From: Duganella sp. CF458
GTDB taxonomy: Bacteria; Pseudomonadota; Gammaproteobacteria; Burkholderiales; Burkholderiaceae_D
Reading direction: 5' to 3'
Length of the DNA: 64,000 nt
NCBI RefSeq assembly: GCF_900113115.1
Contig: NZ_FOOF01000011.1
Location: forward strand, 124,001 to 188,000
Both the position numbers and the translations under genes were made by a program. The notes under the pieces are model-generated. The model worked only from the letters and a program-made list of their open reading frames with translations. It did not search any database and had not been told where the DNA came from. This document shows positions 1-8,552 of this stretch, piece by piece; the first letter of the stretch is position 1, and each line of letters begins with the position of its first letter.

Positions 1-1396
1 TGTTGATGTTGGTGGTCTGGTACAGCGTGGAGTGGCTGCCCGCCACGCCCAGCGCGGTCTCGAAGTCCCAGCTGCCGGCCAGATGACCGCGCAGGCCGGT
101 CAGCACGCGGTAGTTGTCGTCCAGGTTCTTTTGTCCGAAGTGGCCGACCGCATCCTGCAGGATGTAGTTCAGGCCCGCCGCGCCGCCCATCTTGGCTGCC
201 ATGTCGGCATCCAGCTTGCCCTGCAGGTAGACGTTGTTCGGGCCCAGGTAAGGGTTGACGAAGGTATTCAGCTTGTTACCCGTGTTGCGCGAGAACCAGT
301 TGCTGGTGGTGCCGCTGTTGAAGCTGCGCGGGCCGTTTTCGCCGCGCAGCTTGATATGGGTGAAGGCGGCTTCAGCGAATACTTCCAGGTCTTCACCCAG
401 CTTCTTGCGGCCGGACAGGAAGCCCGTTGCGCGGTCGGAAGTCGGGCCGGTGTCCAGGGAGTACGGCAGGTTGTTCCATACGCAGCGGCTGCCGGATGCT
501 TCGGTGATCATGGTGGAGCAGCCGCTTACCGCACGCTGGGTACGGGCGTTGTTCTTGGCGGGGTCGAACACGAAGAAGGTGCCCGGGTTTGGCTGGCCAG
601 GCTCGCTGCCGACGCCGATGCGGAAGTTGGAAATGAAGTTTGGATTGTTGACGTAGAAGTAGTCCGGACGCTTGTCGTAGGTATCGGCCAGCGCAATGCG
701 ATCACGCTGGTAGACGTTCAGGGAGGCCATCACGTTGTAGCCGTCGTTGCCGAAGTCGCCCTTGCCGTACACCAGGCTGGCCTGGTGCTCGCCGTAAGCC
801 GAGACCCTCTGCGAATGGTCGGTGCTGACCTTCGCTTCCAGGCCCTGGTAGTTCTTCTTGGTGATCACGTTGATCACGCCGGCCACCGCATCGGAACCGT
901 ACACGGCGGAAGCGCCGTCGGTCAGGATTTCCATGCGCTCGATTGCCGCTGCGGGTATCGAGTCGATGTTGACGAACATGGTCTGGAAGCCGGCCGGCGC
1001 GCCGTAGAAGGACAGGCGGCGGCCGTTCAGCAGCACCAGGGTGCCTTGCGCGCCAAGGCCGCGCAGGTTGGCCTGCGAAGCGCCGTCCGAGCCGGTGAAC
1101 ATGGAACGGAAGTCTTGCTGCGCCGGGCGCGCTGCCGGCAGGTTGTCCAGTACCTGCATCAAGGTGCGCGCACCCATGTTTTCGATTTGCCTGGCGTCGA
1201 TCACCTGTACCGGGGATGCGGTTTCGGCGTTGATGCGCTTCAGGCTGGAACCGGTCACTTCGACGCGGTGCACCTTCTCGCCCTTATTGCCCTTATCACC
1301 CTTATCGTCCTTCCTGTCATCCGCACCATCGGCTGCCAAGGCGCCGCCGGCAAATCCAATAGCTGCCAGCGCAGCGATCAGTTTCTTCAGTTCCAC
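1..1396 (-). CDS. TonB-dependent receptor (partial, C-terminus outside window)
   Basis: Outer-membrane TonB-dependent receptor; about 465 N-terminal residues are visible and the rest of the barrel lies beyond the left edge. A signal peptide (MELKKLIAALAAIGFAGGALA) is followed by a low-complexity Asp/Lys/Gly linker, a TonB-box-like VEVTGSSLKR, and a plug domain with NLRGLG, LVLLNGRR, ERMEILTDGASAVYGSDA and GVINVITKK. There is no STN domain, so it is a plain transporter and not a transducer. A GTG start is chosen because AAGGAG lies six bases upstream; the ATG at 1402 sits directly against that Shine-Dalgarno. It lies 80 bases downstream of, and on the same strand as, the GH31 gene, which suggests uptake of the GalNAc-containing glycan that enzyme cleaves. 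The substrate is inferred from context only. Confidence 0.93.
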   Translation of the reverse strand, partial: MELKKLIAALAAIGFAGGALAADGADDRKDDKGDKGNKGEKVHRVEVTGSSLKRINAETASPVQVIDARQIENMGARTLMQVLDNLPAARPAQQDFRSMFTGSDGASQANLRGLGAQGTLVLLNGRRLSFYGAPAGFQTMFVNIDSIPAAAIERMEILTDGASAVYGSDAVAGVINVITKKNYQGLEAKVSTDHSQRVSAYGEHQASLVYGKGDFGNDGYNVMASLNVYQRDRIALADTYDKRPDYFYVNNPNFISNFRIGVGSEPGQPNPGTFFVFDPAKNNARTQRAVSGCSTMITEASGSRCVWNNLPYSLDTGPTSDRATGFLSGRKKLGEDLEVFAEAAFTHIKLRGENGPRSFNSGTTSNWFSRNTGNKLNTFVNPYLGPNNVYLQGKLDADMAAKMGGAAGLNYILQDAVGHFGQKNLDDNYRVLTGLRGHLAGSWDFETALGVAGSHSTLYQTTNIN

Positions 1397-1476
1397 TTGC
1401 ATCTCCTTTTTTTTAGTTTGCAAAACGCCCTCCCCGGTCCGAAGAGGGGTTCGTTCTTAGTGACGAAAATATGCGG

Positions 1477-4400
1477 TCAGCGCGTTCGGACGGTGGCGCC
1501 CTCTGTGCCTAGCAGTACGGCGTTGGCCCAGTTGCCGCAAACCCGGGCGGGCTGGGCGCCGCGCGCACCCAGGGTCCGCAGGCTGAGTTGCGTCAGCCCG
1601 CGTACATCGATTTCCGGCTTGACGACGGCAGGTGCGCTTACCTGGCCGCTGTCGTACAGCAGGCGCTCGCCGCTCCAGACTTGGAACTGCAGGCCGCCGG
1701 CGCTACGGCAGCTGTCGTCCACGCCAAGGTCGGCGCGCAGCAGGTTCCAGTTGCCTTCCAGCTGCAGGTCGATGCGGCTGGAAGGACCGACGCCCAGGCC
1801 CTTGCGGAACCACAGGCCGTTCATGCGCATCTCCTTGCCTTTGCCGGCAGGGCGATCGCGTCCGACGCCTTTCGGCACCGGCAGGTCCGACAGGAAGCTT
1901 TGCTGTTCGGCGCCTTCCTTGGCACGGTGCTCGAGGATGCGGAAGGTGGACAGCACGATCGGCCCGACTTCGGCCGGCTGCATGGCATTGATTGCCTTGG
2001 CCGGCGCCTGCGCCGCGGCCGTGACCATCGGGTCGGTGGAAGCCGCACCTTCGCCATCCGGGTTCTGCGTGCTGAGCACACGGAAACGCAGCAGGCGGCC
2101 CGCGGTGGCAGGGAAGTTGATGGTTTGCGTTTCCTTCTGCAGCTTCAGGCGGCCGGTGAAGTTCGGCTTGCCCCATTCGCCGTTGGTGTCGGCGATGTAG
2201 ATTTCGTAGTCGCGTACCTGGCCGTGCTTCCAGTGTTCGTCGCTGCGAGGGGCAATCTCGATACCGTCCACCAGGCGGCGCTCGGTGAAACCGATGGTCC
2301 ATTCGTGCGCGCCGGTGCGGATCGACTGGTTGCGGGTGGTGCGGAACCAGGTGGTGGACTTTTCGTCGAAGGCGTTCTCCAGCGGGTGGCCGGATTCTTC
2401 TGCCGGGCGGTTCACCACCAGCAGCGCGTCCGGCGGCAGTGCGCGGCCCAGCTCCGGGGCTTGCGGGAAGCTGTCGTCCTGTGCCGCCAGCGTTTGCGCA
2501 CCCTGCACGGTGATCTGCAGGGCTTGGCGGATGTCCTGCCTTGCCGTTTTCACGTACAAGGTGCCGCTACGGTCTTGCGGGTCGTAGAACCAGCCTTCCG
2601 CAGCGACGTCATATGCCGCGCGCTCGGCCAGCGCCGGCAAATGGCGTTTCGCCGCGACGACGGCCGCCGGGCGCTGGCGGGTCAGCATGCGCAGGGCGTA
2701 GCTGCGGCGCGCCTCCTGGCCCGCGTAGCTGCCTTCGACCGGGGCGATGTCGACGCTGACGGCGCCACCAGCTTCACGCATGCGCAGCACCTGCTGGCTG
2801 AACGCACCCTTCTGGTACTGGCGCGTATTGCCGTCATCCTCGTACAGGGTGAACGAGGACTCGCCGTGAGGATACAGGTCGAGCGTCAGCACATCCTTCG
2901 GCTTCTCGCCGTCGTACAGGACTTCGGGATACATCGGCAGGATCGCACCGGCGCGAACGAAGACCGGCAGCTTGTCGAGCGTGACCTGCAGGTCGAGATC
3001 GCGCCCCGCGGCACCGGCAGTGGCCTGGCGCCCATCCCAGTATTCGAACCACGTTCCTTGCGGCAGGTGGATCCCCTTGCGCCAGCCTTGCGACACCGCC
3101 TGGCTGCGATACACGGGCGCCACCAGCATGTCGCGGCCGAGCAGGAACTGGTACTTGTACGCTTCGGTGAAAGCGGCGGGGTCGGACGCATGATCCCACA
3201 TCAGTCCCCGCACCAGCGGCGCGCCGGTCTGCTCGGTCTCGCGCGCCAGGGTGTACATGTAAGGCGTCAGGCGCAGCTTCAGTTTCAGGTAGCGGCGATT
3301 GATGCTGCGGTAAGGTTCATCGAACCACCACGGATGCTTGCGGGCGTTGGCCGACCAGCCCGACATTCCCATCAGCACCGGCGTGAACGCCTTCCACTGC
3401 AGGTCGCGGGTAAAAGTCTCTGGACTGCCGCCAAAGATCGCATCCACGTCGCCGGTGGCATAGGCTTGGCCGGACAGGCCGGAACCCACCAGCGTCGGCA
3501 CGTGCCAGCGGATGTAATCCCAGCTCGCGCTCTGGTCGCCGGTCCACGCCACCGCATAGCGCTGCGTGCCGGCCCAGCCCATGACGGTCCAGATGAAGGG
3601 GCGGCTGTCGGAGTTATCCAGGATGCCGTCGTAGGCGGACTTGTTGGCATCGAGCGAGAACTGGTAACCCTTGCCGGTCCAGGCCACGTCCAGCTTCTGC
3701 ACGCGGCTGCCGGCGGCACCGACTTCCCACTTGATCTTGTCGACGCCGTTCTCGGTCCAAAGACCGGTGCGGAAACCATACCTGGCCAGGCCCTGCACGG
3801 TTTCGGGCAGATTGGTGTAGCCGCAGCCGTAGCCGTCGTTCGGCAAGATCCAGCCGCCCGGCATATCGTTCTCGCGATACTTGCGCGCCACCGCATCGAC
3901 AACGTCGGGCGTCTTGCCGCTCGGGCCATCGCTCCAGCCTTTCGGCACCGTGCCGGGCTTCTTCACGTTGTCGCCATCGTTGTAGCAATCGGCGTCGCCG
4001 TATTCCAGTGCCCAGCGCGGCAGCATGCGCGCGCGGCCGGTCCATTCGGTGTAGCGTGCCAGCACATCGCGCACGTCCTTGCCGACGAAGTAGAAGGCGT
4101 CGAAGCGCGGCTCTGCGTGCTGCAACGCCACCACATCGTGCTGGCGCAAATCGTAGCTGCCGTCCGACCAGGTGTTGCGCAGCATGCCCCAGCCGCGCGA
4201 GCTCATGAGGAAAGGCGCCGGGCTTGGCCGGTCACCCTCTTCCCAGCCGCCGGAATAGGACACGTCGAGCTGGCGGCCCTTGAATTCGAAACGTCCATTC
4301 TGCTGCCCGCCGCCGAAGAATCGCTCGGCCTTGTCGCTGGAAAGGGTCTGTACGCTGGCCTTGTCGCCCAGTTCCAGCGGCTGCACTTCGCGCCACAGCG

Positions 4401-4797
4401 GCACGGTTTCGCCCGCGCGGAACAAGGTGAATCGCACCGGATTGCGGTCGATGCGCAAGGTCAGCCTGGAGGTGCGCAGCAAAATGTGGTCAGGCTGTTC
4501 GCTTACGCTATGCTCGATGTGCGCGGCCGGCTTGCCAACCACGATAGCGGCAGCCTTGTCGCCGGCGTCGGTCAGCTTGCCCTTCGGGCCAGCCCAGATG
4601 CGCAGCACGTCGTCCTGCACCAGGCTGACACGCACGATGGCGCCGGATTCGGTTGCCAGGTCCCAGGACTGGCCCCCGGTCGTAGCGGAAGGCGCGGCGG
4701 TCATGCTGCGCAGCTTCCCGAGCGGGGCTGCCAGGGCGGCGCCGGTGGCCAGGGCCATGGCGGCAGCCGCGATGATGGTGCGGGTGAGTCTCTTCAT
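1477..4797 (-). CDS. Secreted GH31 glycosidase, probable alpha-N-acetylgalactosaminidase, with F5/8C-like and NPCBM-like modules
   Basis: A 1106-residue secreted glycoside hydrolase. Order: signal peptide (1-24), GH31 N-terminal beta domain, GH31 barrel (about 250-560), DUF5110-like beta domain (about 640-710), discoidin/F5-8C-like module (about 800-930) and a C-terminal NPCBM-like module (about 960-1100). Asp370 in KLDVAW is the likely nucleophile and Asp421 in GDQSASW the likely acid/base. These motifs and the extra carbohydrate modules fit the GH31 branch that contains bacterial alpha-N-acetylgalactosaminidases better than the alpha-glucosidase branch with WxDMNE. The divergent neighbours are GalNAc catabolic genes, which supports release of alpha-linked GalNAc (mucin-type glycans, for example). 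GH31 membership is secure; the exact substrate is inferred. Confidence 0.9.
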   Translation of the reverse strand: MKRLTRTIIAAAAMALATGAALAAPLGKLRSMTAAPSATTGGQSWDLATESGAIVRVSLVQDDVLRIWAGPKGKLTDAGDKAAAIVVGKPAAHIEHSVSEQPDHILLRTSRLTLRIDRNPVRFTLFRAGETVPLWREVQPLELGDKASVQTLSSDKAERFFGGGQQNGRFEFKGRQLDVSYSGGWEEGDRPSPAPFLMSSRGWGMLRNTWSDGSYDLRQHDVVALQHAEPRFDAFYFVGKDVRDVLARYTEWTGRARMLPRWALEYGDADCYNDGDNVKKPGTVPKGWSDGPSGKTPDVVDAVARKYRENDMPGGWILPNDGYGCGYTNLPETVQGLARYGFRTGLWTENGVDKIKWEVGAAGSRVQKLDVAWTGKGYQFSLDANKSAYDGILDNSDSRPFIWTVMGWAGTQRYAVAWTGDQSASWDYIRWHVPTLVGSGLSGQAYATGDVDAIFGGSPETFTRDLQWKAFTPVLMGMSGWSANARKHPWWFDEPYRSINRRYLKLKLRLTPYMYTLARETEQTGAPLVRGLMWDHASDPAAFTEAYKYQFLLGRDMLVAPVYRSQAVSQGWRKGIHLPQGTWFEYWDGRQATAGAAGRDLDLQVTLDKLPVFVRAGAILPMYPEVLYDGEKPKDVLTLDLYPHGESSFTLYEDDGNTRQYQKGAFSQQVLRMREAGGAVSVDIAPVEGSYAGQEARRSYALRMLTRQRPAAVVAAKRHLPALAERAAYDVAAEGWFYDPQDRSGTLYVKTARQDIRQALQITVQGAQTLAAQDDSFPQAPELGRALPPDALLVVNRPAEESGHPLENAFDEKSTTWFRTTRNQSIRTGAHEWTIGFTERRLVDGIEIAPRSDEHWKHGQVRDYEIYIADTNGEWGKPNFTGRLKLQKETQTINFPATAGRLLRFRVLSTQNPDGEGAASTDPMVTAAAQAPAKAINAMQPAEVGPIVLSTFRILEHRAKEGAEQQSFLSDLPVPKGVGRDRPAGKGKEMRMNGLWFRKGLGVGPSSRIDLQLEGNWNLLRADLGVDDSCRSAGGLQFQVWSGERLLYDSGQVSAPAVVKPEIDVRGLTQLSLRTLGARGAQPARVCGNWANAVLLGTEGATVRTR

Positions 4798-4836
4798 AAG
4801 CCTGCCTAAGGTGCAAGTTTTCGTTTTAATGGACCT

Positions 4837-4865
4837 ACTTTAGGAATAAAAGCAAAAAAGGTCAA
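4837..4865 (-). promoter_or_regulatory. Predicted promoter of the GH31/TonB-receptor operon
   Basis: On the minus strand, TTGACC (4860-4865) and TAAAGT (4837-4842) are separated by 17 bases. A start near 4830 would give a leader of about 33 bases. Prediction from consensus only. Confidence 0.5.
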
Positions 4866-4913
4866 CAAAAAGAAAGAAAACCACGTTTTTAGGGTGAAAT
4901 TCCGTGATTTTAT

Positions 4914-4953
4914 CTTTCGTTTAATCGATATTGCAGCGCAACAGCTTTCACTT
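4914..4953 (+). promoter_or_regulatory. Candidate AgaR operator half-sites (distal)
   Basis: CTTTCGTTTAATCG starts at 4914 and CTTTCACTT at 4945. Both resemble the T-rich TTTCRTTTYRTTT repeats known as operators of the DeoR-family AgaR repressor in enterobacteria. They lie about 50-80 bases upstream of the predicted GH31 promoter. Assignment is by motif resemblance. Confidence 0.4.
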
Positions 4954-5031
4954 AGTAGCGTATTCGCAACGTAACATGCCGAATTGCGGCCCTTCGCGGC
5001 ACGTTTCCGCACATTCCCAGCCGGATCATAT

Positions 5032-5064
5032 CTTTCGCTTTACTTTCGTATTTGACTTTTCGAA
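5032..5064 (+). promoter_or_regulatory. agaR operator: Candidate AgaR operator (promoter-proximal CTTTCG repeats)
   Basis: CTTTCGCTT (5032), CTTTCGTAT (5043) and CTTTTCGAA (5056) form a direct-repeat series that overlaps the -35 element of the agaS promoter. The first two are exactly 11 bases apart, about one helical turn. The repeats resemble the published AgaR consensus, and an agaR-like gene lies in the operon, so autoregulation by repression is likely. Confidence 0.5.
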
Positions 5065-5080
5065 ATATACTATTTATGCT
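5052..5080 (+). promoter_or_regulatory. Predicted promoter of the agaS-agaK-agaZ-agaR-agaA-MFS operon
   Basis: TTGACT (5052-5057) and TATGCT (5075-5080) with a 17-base spacer. A start near 5087 leaves a leader of about 24 bases before agaS. Confidence 0.55.
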
Positions 5081-5110
5081 TTCAACCAATTTATAACCTT
5101 TCTTTTTTCG

Positions 5111-6247
5111 ATGACTACCCTCCTCCAGCGTGACCCACAAGCCTGGCGCAGCATCAGCGGCCTCGATACCGCCGAAGAGATTGCGCAGCAGCCGGCCCTG
5201 TGGCGCGAACTGGGCGCCAGCCTGCAAGGCCGCGCCGCCGACGTTGCCGCCTTCCTGGGCGGCTGCCTGCACAATCCGCAGCAGCGCGTGATCCTGACCG
5301 GCGCCGGCAGCTCCTGCTATGTGGGCGAGATCGTCGCCGATGAATTGAACGCCGCCTGGCCCGCGCAAGTGCGCGCCGTGGCGAGCACCAGCTTGTTGAC
5401 CCACCCGGAGCTGTATCTCGATCCGGATGCCCCGACCCTGCTGGTCTCGTTCGCCCGCAGCGGCAGCAGCCCGGAAAGCCTGGCTGCAGTGGAACTGGTG
5501 CGCGACATGGTGGCCGACGCACGCTTCCTGAATATCACCTGCAATCCGCAAGGCCAGTTGGCGCGCAAGGGAGACACCGACGCGCGCACATTCAACCTGC
5601 TGATGCCTGCCGCAAGCTGCGACCGCGGCTTCGCCATGACCAGCAGCTTCACCTGCATGCTGTTGGCCGCCCTGTGCGTACTGGGCAAGGGCGAATGGCA
5701 GGAACGCCTGGCAGCGCTGGCGCAAGCCGGCAGCGCCGCACTGCGCGACTGGGCCGCGCCGGTGGCCGCACTGGGCGCGCGAGCGGTGGAGCGCGTCGTG
5801 TACCTGGGCAGCGGCCCGCTGGAAGCGCTGGCCAAGGAATCGGCGCTGAAGATCCTGGAGCTGACCGGCGGCCGCGTGCTCGCCATGTCGAACACTGCGC
5901 TTGGCTTCCGCCACGGCCCGAAATCGGCGTTGAACCGGCAATCGCTGGTGGTGCTGTTCCACAGCAGCAAAGCGCTGTCGCGCCGCTACGAAGAAGACCT
6001 GCTGCAAGAGCTGCGCCGCGATGGCGTGGCCGGCTCGGTGGTCACCGTCGGCACCGATGCCGATATTTCGGTTGCCGCCCCCGTGCTGCCGGACGCCTGG
6101 CTGGCCCCTCTGTGGCTGCTGATGGCGCAGCAATACGCCCTGCACCGATCGGCTGCGCTGGGCCTCACACCCGACAATCCCTTCGCCGACGGCACCGTCA
6201 ACCGGGTCGTGCAGGGCGTCACCATTTACCGCCATGACCAGTTCTGA
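5111..6247 (+). CDS. agaS: SIS-domain galactosamine-6-phosphate deaminase/isomerase
   Basis: A 378-residue cytoplasmic protein with two SIS (sugar isomerase) domains, the first starting around TGAGSSCYVGE and SFARSGSSPES, the second around YLGSGPLEALAKESALKILELTGG and FRHGPKSAL. AgaS proteins convert galactosamine-6-phosphate to tagatose-6-phosphate and ammonia in GalNAc catabolism. The ATG at 5111 is chosen because the protein then begins with a normal AgaS-like helix and the predicted promoter lies just upstream; longer in-frame starts would run through that promoter. No strong Shine-Dalgarno is visible. First gene of the operon; agaK starts 14 bases before its stop. A GlmS-type isomerase is excluded because there is no glutaminase domain. 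Confidence 0.9.
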   Translation: MTTLLQRDPQAWRSISGLDTAEEIAQQPALWRELGASLQGRAADVAAFLGGCLHNPQQRVILTGAGSSCYVGEIVADELNAAWPAQVRAVASTSLLTHPELYLDPDAPTLLVSFARSGSSPESLAAVELVRDMVADARFLNITCNPQGQLARKGDTDARTFNLLMPAASCDRGFAMTSSFTCMLLAALCVLGKGEWQERLAALAQAGSAALRDWAAPVAALGARAVERVVYLGSGPLEALAKESALKILELTGGRVLAMSNTALGFRHGPKSALNRQSLVVLFHSSKALSRRYEEDLLQELRRDGVAGSVVTVGTDADISVAAPVLPDAWLAPLWLLMAQQYALHRSAALGLTPDNPFADGTVNRVVQGVTIYRHDQF

Positions 6248-7184
6248 GCAAACCGGCTACCACGGCATCGACATCGGCGGCACCAAGATCGAACTGGTGT
6301 CGTGGCTCGATGCCGGCGCAGAGCTGCAGGAAGTGTTCCGCGAACGCATTGCGACGCCCGGTACCGACTTCAATGAATTCGTCGCTGCGATCGCCGGCCT
6401 GGTTGCGCGCGGCGACGCGGCGCTCGGGCCGCAGGCATCTCCCGCAGCAGTCGGCATCGGCCTGCCCGGCGTGATCGACAGCGCCAGCGGGCGCCAGCTC
6501 AGCTCCAATGTGCCGGCCCTGAATGGCCGCCTGGTCGCCGCCGCGCTGCAGGATGCACTGGCGCGGCCGGTCATCATCGGCAACGACTGCCAGTGCTTCG
6601 CCCTGTCGGAAGCGCAAGGCGGCGCCGCAGCCGGCCTGCCTTCCATGTTCGGCGCCATCATCGGCACCGGCGCTGGAGGCGGCTACTGCGTTGAAGGACG
6701 CCTGCTGCGCGGCTTCAATGCCATCGCCGGCGAATGGGGCCACTGGACTGTGCCGGCGCCGCTGCTGGACCGCTACCAACTGCCGGTGCTCGACTGCCCT
6801 TGCGGCAAAAAGGGCTGCCTGGAACGCTATGTCTCCGGTCCCGGCCTGTCGAAGCTGCACGCCCACCTTGGCGGCGACGCTGCCGAGCCGTTGGCCATTG
6901 TCGCGCGCGCCAACCACGGCGACGCCCTGGCCGCGCAGGCATTGGCGATCCACCTCGACTTGCTGGGCCATGCGCTGGCCGGCCTGGTGCTGGCCTACGA
7001 TCCGCACGCCATCGTGCTGGGCGGCGGGCTGTCCAAGCTGACGCACCTGTACCAGCAACTGCCGGCCGCCATGCGCCGCCACCTGTTCCGCGGCGTGCAA
7101 ACGCCACCGGTGCTGCCGCCACGCTTCGGCGATGCCGGCGGTGCGCGCGGCGCCGCCCTGCTGGCGCGCCAACAAACCAAGTAA
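6234..7184 (+). CDS. agaK: ROK-family sugar kinase, probable N-acetylgalactosamine kinase
   Basis: A 316-residue ROK kinase. The ATP-binding motif DIGGTK is at residues 13-18, the catalytic-base region is around NDCQCFALSEA, and the zinc motif CPCGKKGCLE follows. It would phosphorylate GalNAc at C6 with ATP, giving the substrate for AgaA. The start overlaps the end of agaS by 14 bases, so the two are translationally coupled. The role follows from context: the locus has no PTS transporter but does have a permease, so a dedicated kinase is needed. The sequence alone would also fit GlcNAc or glucose kinase. Confidence 0.88.
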   Translation: MTSSEQTGYHGIDIGGTKIELVSWLDAGAELQEVFRERIATPGTDFNEFVAAIAGLVARGDAALGPQASPAAVGIGLPGVIDSASGRQLSSNVPALNGRLVAAALQDALARPVIIGNDCQCFALSEAQGGAAAGLPSMFGAIIGTGAGGGYCVEGRLLRGFNAIAGEWGHWTVPAPLLDRYQLPVLDCPCGKKGCLERYVSGPGLSKLHAHLGGDAAEPLAIVARANHGDALAAQALAIHLDLLGHALAGLVLAYDPHAIVLGGGLSKLTHLYQQLPAAMRRHLFRGVQTPPVLPPRFGDAGGARGAALLARQQTK

Positions 7185-7191
7185 GACGACC

Positions 7192-8520
7192 ATGAACCTG
7201 CCTGCCCAACATTCCCCAGTCCTGCAAATCGTCCAGGCGCACCGCGCCGGCGAAGCGGTCGGCCTGTACAGCGTTTGCTGCAGCCACCCCACGGTGCTGC
7301 GCGCCGCCATGCAGGTGGCCGCGCAATACGGCACGCCGCTGCTGGTGGAAGCCACCTCCAACCAGGTGGACCAGTTTGGCGGCTACACCGGCATGCGCCC
7401 GGCCGAGTTCCACGACTACGTGCATCGCCTGGCGCAGGAACAAGGCTTCCCGGCCGATCGCCTGGTGCTGGGCGGCGACCACCTCGGCCCTAACGCTTGG
7501 CAATCGCAGGACGCCGCCGCCGCGATGGCGCACGCCGAAGTGCTGATCGATGCCTACGTGTCGGCCGGTTTCCACAAGATCCACCTCGATTGCAGCATGC
7601 GCTGCGCCGACGACGAACCGGTGCTGAGCGACGAGACTGTCGCCGCGCGCGCGGTGCGCCTGGCTGCCATCGCCGAGCAGGCGGCGGCGCGCGCCGGCCT
7701 GCCGCCGCCGGTCTATGTGATCGGCACCGAGGTGCCGGTGCCGGGCGGCGAAGCCTCGCTGGAGCAGGCCCTTGCCGTCACCGCACCGCAGGCTGCCGCA
7801 CGCACGCTGGAAGTGCACCGCCGCGCTTTCGCCGAGGCCGGCCTGGGCCATGCGTGGCAGCGCGTCATCGCCATGGTGGTGCAGCCGGGCGTCGATTTTG
7901 ACCAGGCCAACGTGCAGCACTACAGCGCGGCGGCGGCCGTGGAATTATCGGGCTTCGTGGCCGGCCAGCCTGGCCTGGTGTTCGAAGCCCACTCCACCGA
8001 CTACCAGCGCGAATCGGGCCTGCACGAAATGGTGCGCGACCACTACGCCATCCTCAAGGTCGGCCCGGCCGCCACCTTCGCCTTGCGTGAAGGCTTGCTG
8101 GCGCTATGCCTGATCGAAGAAGCCCTGCTGGGCCAGCAACAGACATCGCGCCTGATGGAGGTGCTGGACGAAGTCATGCTGGCCAAGCCGGGGCACTGGC
8201 AAAAGCATTACCTGGGCAGCGCCGCAGAGCAGCGCCTGATGCGCCGCTATGGCCTGTCGGATCGCTGCCGCTATTACTGGGGCGAGCCGGAAGTGGCCGC
8301 CGCTGTCAGCCGCTTGTTCGCCAACCTGGCCGGGCGCAGCATTCCGCTGCCTTTGCTGAGCCAATACCTGCCGCAGCAATTCCCGGCCGTGCTGCAGGGC
8401 GAGCTGGCCGCCGAGCCGCAAGCCCTGCTGGAACACAAGATCGGCCGCCTGCTGGCGCAGTATGCGCGCGCCTGCAGCGCCAACGCCGCAGCCGAGGACA
8501 TGGCCGCCGCCATCTGTTAA
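7192..8520 (+). CDS. agaZ: AgaZ/KbaZ family protein of tagatose-6-phosphate metabolism
   Basis: A 442-residue member of the D-tagatose-1,6-bisphosphate aldolase subunit GatZ/KbaZ family. Recognisable segments are GLYSVCCSHPTVL near the N-terminus, then LVGGDHLGPN-type, KIHLDCSMRCADD, YVIGTEVPVPGG and FEAHSTDYQ. In enterobacteria this protein supports the class II aldolase GatY/KbaY. In other proteobacteria AgaZ has been proposed or shown to phosphorylate tagatose-6-phosphate. No GatY/KbaY partner and no separate tagatose-6-phosphate kinase lies in this window, which favours the kinase role here. It starts 7 bases after agaK. Confidence 0.88.
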   Translation: MNLPAQHSPVLQIVQAHRAGEAVGLYSVCCSHPTVLRAAMQVAAQYGTPLLVEATSNQVDQFGGYTGMRPAEFHDYVHRLAQEQGFPADRLVLGGDHLGPNAWQSQDAAAAMAHAEVLIDAYVSAGFHKIHLDCSMRCADDEPVLSDETVAARAVRLAAIAEQAAARAGLPPPVYVIGTEVPVPGGEASLEQALAVTAPQAAARTLEVHRRAFAEAGLGHAWQRVIAMVVQPGVDFDQANVQHYSAAAAVELSGFVAGQPGLVFEAHSTDYQRESGLHEMVRDHYAILKVGPAATFALREGLLALCLIEEALLGQQQTSRLMEVLDEVMLAKPGHWQKHYLGSAAEQRLMRRYGLSDRCRYYWGEPEVAAAVSRLFANLAGRSIPLPLLSQYLPQQFPAVLQGELAAEPQALLEHKIGRLLAQYARACSANAAAEDMAAAIC

Positions 8521-8552
8521 GCTCGACGTTTTGACACCCAGCCACAGAAGAC

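Noticed and set aside
1588..4809. Long open frame (1073 codons) on the plus strand opposite the GH31 gene
   Set aside because: It is a high-GC antisense shadow; the translation is low in structure and lacks domains, while the minus strand encodes a clear GH31 protein with signal peptide.
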